Assembly (NCBI GenBank): GCA_949499045.1
Contig: CATEEE010000140.1
Location: forward strand, 1 to 16,856
Origin: Marinobacterium sp. xm-d-530
GTDB taxonomy: Bacteria; Pseudomonadota; Gammaproteobacteria; Pseudomonadales; Balneatricaceae
DNA: 16,856 nucleotides
Reading direction: 5' to 3'
Shown here: positions 14,641 to 16,856 of the stretch, one piece after another
Layout: every line of letters begins with the position of its first letter
Numbering within the stretch: the first letter of the stretch is position 1
The notes under the pieces: model-generated
Seen by the model: the letters and a program-made list of their open reading frames with translations, nothing else
What the model was told of the DNA's origin: nothing
The model's database searches: none
Made by a program: the position numbers and the translations under genes

Positions 14641-16529
14641 TAGCTGGCTGCCTTAGCTTGGAGCTGAAGTTTTTTCAGATGAACCAATAATAACGAGATA
14701 GCCGCTGGCGTCATGCCCTGAATTCTTGAAGCCTGAGCAATGGTTGCTGGACGAACATGTTCTAACTTAGATTTTAACTCGTTAGAGAGGCCACCTACGG
14801 CATCGTAATCAAAATCTTCAGGTAGAGCCGTGTTCTCTTGACGACGCATCTGATCAATTTCTTGTTTCTGTCGATCAATGTAACCAGCATACTTAATGGA
14901 AATCTCTATCTGCTCTTCGGCCGCCGTCTCAATTTCTACCTCAGAAGGTTTAATCGCTTTGATGTCGGCATAGGTGAGTTCAGGACGTTTTACCAGATCA
15001 GCAAGATTATACTCTCGCGCCAAAGGTGAACTTAACTTGGGTTCTAGGGTAGCCGCTTCTGCAGACTTTGGTTGAACCCAAGTCGATGAGAGTCGCGCCA
15101 TTTCACAATCAATTTGATCACGCTTAGTTGAAAAAGCCGCCCAACGATCGTCGCCAACTACGCCCAATTTACGGCCAATTTCAGTTAAACGAATATCCGC
15201 GTTATCTTCGCGCAGTACCAAACGGTATTCAGCACGAGAGGTAAACATACGGTAAGGCTCTGAGGTACCGTGAGTAATCAAATCATCAACTAAAACGCCA
15301 ATGTAGGCTTCATCACGGCGTGGGTACCACTGATCCTGATCCAGTGCGCGTGCAGCAGCATTCATGCCTGCCAACAACCCTTGCGCACCTGCCTCTTCGT
15401 AACCGGTTGTGCCGTTAATTTGACCCGCAAAGTAGAGACCAGAAATCACTTTGGTCTCTAGTGTGTGTTTTAAATCCTGAGGATTGAAATAGTCATATTC
15501 GATGGCATAACCAGGACGTGTAATGTGGGCATTTTCAAAACCACGCATCGAACGGATAACCTCGAGCTGCACATCAAATGGCAAGCTGGTCGAGACACCA
15601 TTAGGGTAAAGTTCGTGCGTTGTTAACCCTTCAGGCTCAACAAACACCTGGTGTGAGTCTTTATCCGCAAAACGGTGGATCTTATCTTCAATAGAGGGAC
15701 AGTAACGTGGTCCTATTCCTTCGATAAGTCCAGAGTACATAGGTGAACGATCGAGATTATTTCGAATAATCTCGTGTGTCCGCTCGTTGGTATGGGTGAT
15801 GTAACAGCTGATCTGTTCAGGCTGGTCACTCGCCTGACCCATAAATGACATGATCGGTGTTGGGGTATCGCCCGGTTGTTCTTGCATGACAGAAAAATCG
15901 ACGCTGCGAGCATCAATTCGAGGCGGGGTACCCGTTTTTAAACGGTCAACACGAAGCGGATACTCACGTAATCGATCTGCGAGTCGAACTGATGGCGGAT
16001 CACCAGCACGACCACCCTGATAATTTTGCATACCTATGTGGATCAAACCACCTAAGAAGGTACCAGCAGTTAAGACCACACTGTTCGCAAAGAAACGAAT
16101 ACCTGATTGAGTGACTGCACCGCGAACTTCATCGTTTTCAACAATAAGGTCGTCGACCGCTTGCTGAAATATATCCAGATTAGATTGGTTTTCAAGAATC
16201 GAGCGGATTGCTGCTTTGTAAAGAATTCGATCGGCTTGTGCACGTGTAGCACGGACAGCTGGTCCTTTACGTGCATTAAGCGTTCTAAACTGAATACCGC
16301 CCTTGTCGGTTGCACGAGCCATCGCACCATCCAGTGCGTCGATCTCTTTAACAAGATGACTTTTACCGATACCACCAATGGCTGGGTTGCATGACATTTG
16401 ACCCAAGGTCTCAATGTTATGAGTCAATAGGAGGGTTTTAGCCCCTTTACGCGCTGATGCTAATGCCGCTTCTGTGCCAGCATGCCCACCACCAATAATC
16501 AATACGTCATAACGATCTGGATAATCCAC
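14640..16529 (-). CDS. mnmG: tRNA uridine 5-carboxymethylaminomethyl modification enzyme MnmG (GidA)
   Basis: MnmG with MnmE builds the (carboxymethyl)aminomethyl group on U34 of tRNAs that read split codon boxes, using FAD, NADH and a folate one-carbon unit. The 629-residue protein has exactly the E. coli length. The FAD-binding loop is VLIIGGGHAGTEAALASARKG (9-29). Family signatures CNPAIGGIGKSHLVKEIDALDG and GLYFAGQINGTTGYEEAGAQG are intact, and the C-terminal helical domain that docks MnmE and tRNA ends RIQGMTPAAISLLLVHLKK. The start is GTG (16527-16529) with AGAGG about 6 nt upstream. It is the first gene on this side of the origin and heads the mnmG-rsmG-parA-parB unit. Confidence 0.98.
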   Translation of the reverse strand: MDYPDRYDVLIIGGGHAGTEAALASARKGAKTLLLTHNIETLGQMSCNPAIGGIGKSHLVKEIDALDGAMARATDKGGIQFRTLNARKGPAVRATRAQADRILYKAAIRSILENQSNLDIFQQAVDDLIVENDEVRGAVTQSGIRFFANSVVLTAGTFLGGLIHIGMQNYQGGRAGDPPSVRLADRLREYPLRVDRLKTGTPPRIDARSVDFSVMQEQPGDTPTPIMSFMGQASDQPEQISCYITHTNERTHEIIRNNLDRSPMYSGLIEGIGPRYCPSIEDKIHRFADKDSHQVFVEPEGLTTHELYPNGVSTSLPFDVQLEVIRSMRGFENAHITRPGYAIEYDYFNPQDLKHTLETKVISGLYFAGQINGTTGYEEAGAQGLLAGMNAAARALDQDQWYPRRDEAYIGVLVDDLITHGTSEPYRMFTSRAEYRLVLREDNADIRLTEIGRKLGVVGDDRWAAFSTKRDQIDCEMARLSSTWVQPKSAEAATLEPKLSSPLAREYNLADLVKRPELTYADIKAIKPSEVEIETAAEEQIEISIKYAGYIDRQKQEIDQMRRQENTALPEDFDYDAVGGLSNELKSKLEHVRPATIAQASRIQGMTPAAISLLLVHLKKLQLQAKAAS

Positions 16530-16543
16530 TCTCTACCTCTTAG

Positions 16544-16607
16544 CTGTCTTTTCAAATCTAGACAGAAATATGGCGCGGATTATACCTAGGGATTGGCGCT
16601 TAAGAAA
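16544..16607 (-). promoter_or_regulatory. mnmG promoter and leader hairpin
   Basis: The minus strand has a perfect TATAAT (16579-16584) about 50 nt before the mnmG start. A GC-rich discriminator (CCGCGCC) follows, as in stringently controlled promoters. A -35 box at 16-18 bp is poor (TTCTTA-like), so an activator or an upstream element may help. The short leader holds a 6-bp hairpin, CTGTCT with AGACAG (16544-16565), ending just before the ribosome binding site. Transcription from this promoter runs away from the origin region, as known for E. coli gidA. Confidence 0.65.
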
Positions 16608-16650
16608 TGGTTAAAAAATAGCCAGAGTACTGTTCGTTGAAAGAGAGAAG

Positions 16651-16780
16651 ATAAATAAAAAATAAAATAGATATATATAAAGAGTTTATTATTATTACTA
16701 TTATTTAAGCAGGCCATTTTCTGTTAGTAACAAGATAAAATTTAATAAAAACAATAACTTGTATTAATCATAACCTACTT
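16651..16780. other. AT-rich candidate DNA unwinding region of oriC
   Basis: The block 16651-16708 has only four G or C in 58 bp. It includes GATATATATA-like runs and a TTA-repeat tract (16686-16706). A second AT-rich stretch follows at 16725-16780, interrupted by a short GC patch (GCAGGCC, 16709-16715). Position between mnmG and DnaA boxes matches the unwinding element of gammaproteobacterial origins. On the minus strand the TTA tract reads as TAA/TAG triplets, like DnaA-trio repeats, but its polarity relative to the visible DnaA boxes is opposite to the described arrangement, so I do not claim trios. This stretch and the flanks to 16856 hold no gene. Confidence 0.6.
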
Positions 16781-16819
16781 ATAAAGAGCGAATAGCTTGA
16801 GCATTGAGTGTGTGTGAGC

Positions 16820-16828
16820 TGTGTATAA
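16820..16828 (-). promoter_or_regulatory. DnaA box (TTATACACA on the minus strand)
   Basis: TGTGTATAA on the plus strand is an exact match to the TTATNCACA DnaA-box consensus on the minus strand. It is the box nearest the AT-rich region and faces its partner at 16838 across 9 bp. Confidence 0.75.
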
Positions 16829-16837
16829 GCGGCTTAG

Positions 16838-16846
16838 TTATTCACA
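16838..16846 (+). promoter_or_regulatory. DnaA box (TTATTCACA)
   Basis: TTATTCACA is an exact TTATNCACA match on the plus strand, 10 bp from the window end. With the box at 16820-16828 it forms a near-perfect inverted pair (10-bp arms 16819-16828 and 16838-16847, one mismatch at the degenerate position). More boxes presumably lie beyond the window. Confidence 0.75.
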
Positions 16847-16856
16847 GTCTATTTTA

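Noticed and set aside
16686..16706. DnaA-trio array in the TTA repeat tract
   Set aside because: The TAA/TAG triplets occur on the strand whose polarity is opposite to that expected from the visible DnaA boxes; the simple AT-rich repeat explains it.

Overview
The window is a core chromosomal segment from what looks like a marine gammaproteobacterium, most likely of the Oceanospirillales (Oceanospirillaceae-like). This placement is inferred from gene order and protein flavour, not from a database search. The order oriC - mnmG - rsmG - parA - parB - atpIBEFHAGDC, with glmUS beyond it, is the classic gammaproteobacterial origin-proximal cluster. Having parAB between rsmG and atpI is the Vibrio/Pseudomonas/Oceanospirillales arrangement and is absent from E. 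coli. A small DUF2805/TIGR03643 protein, a family I recall as mainly marine, agrees with this.

Layout, right to left, which is the direction of most transcription (minus strand). The right end (16530-16856) is the mnmG-proximal part of a probable replication origin. It has a 58-bp block that is about 93% AT, a second AT-rich stretch, and two inverted DnaA boxes at the very edge; the rest of the origin lies outside the window. A promoter with a perfect TATAAT box then starts mnmG (GTG start), rsmG (TAATG overlap), parA (probable TTG start one base after the rsmG stop) and parB. A second good promoter, just downstream of parB, precedes the complete nine-gene F1Fo ATP synthase operon atpIBEFHAGDC. 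That operon ends in a strong Rho-independent terminator with a UUCG loop.

The stretch 3302-5210 separates the ATP synthase operon from glmUS and is the only accessory-looking part. It holds a REP-like double palindrome with perfect 24-bp inverted arms, a two-gene unit (exported histidine phosphatase plus the DUF2805 protein), and a TrmB-family transcriptional regulator. The regulator is convergent with the two-gene unit and divergent from glmU. The regulator-glmU gap contains a spaced 7-bp inverted repeat that is a reasonable operator candidate. The left end holds glmU and glmS, which supply UDP-GlcNAc for peptidoglycan and LPS, and then the last 33 codons of a convergent gene resembling an EamA/DMT transporter.

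No clearly novel multi-gene system is visible. The observations most worth following up are the TrmB regulator beside glmUS, the REP-like pair, the architecture of the partial origin (inverted DnaA boxes and no GATC in about 340 bp), and intercistronic RNA hairpins around atpE and between atpA and atpG.
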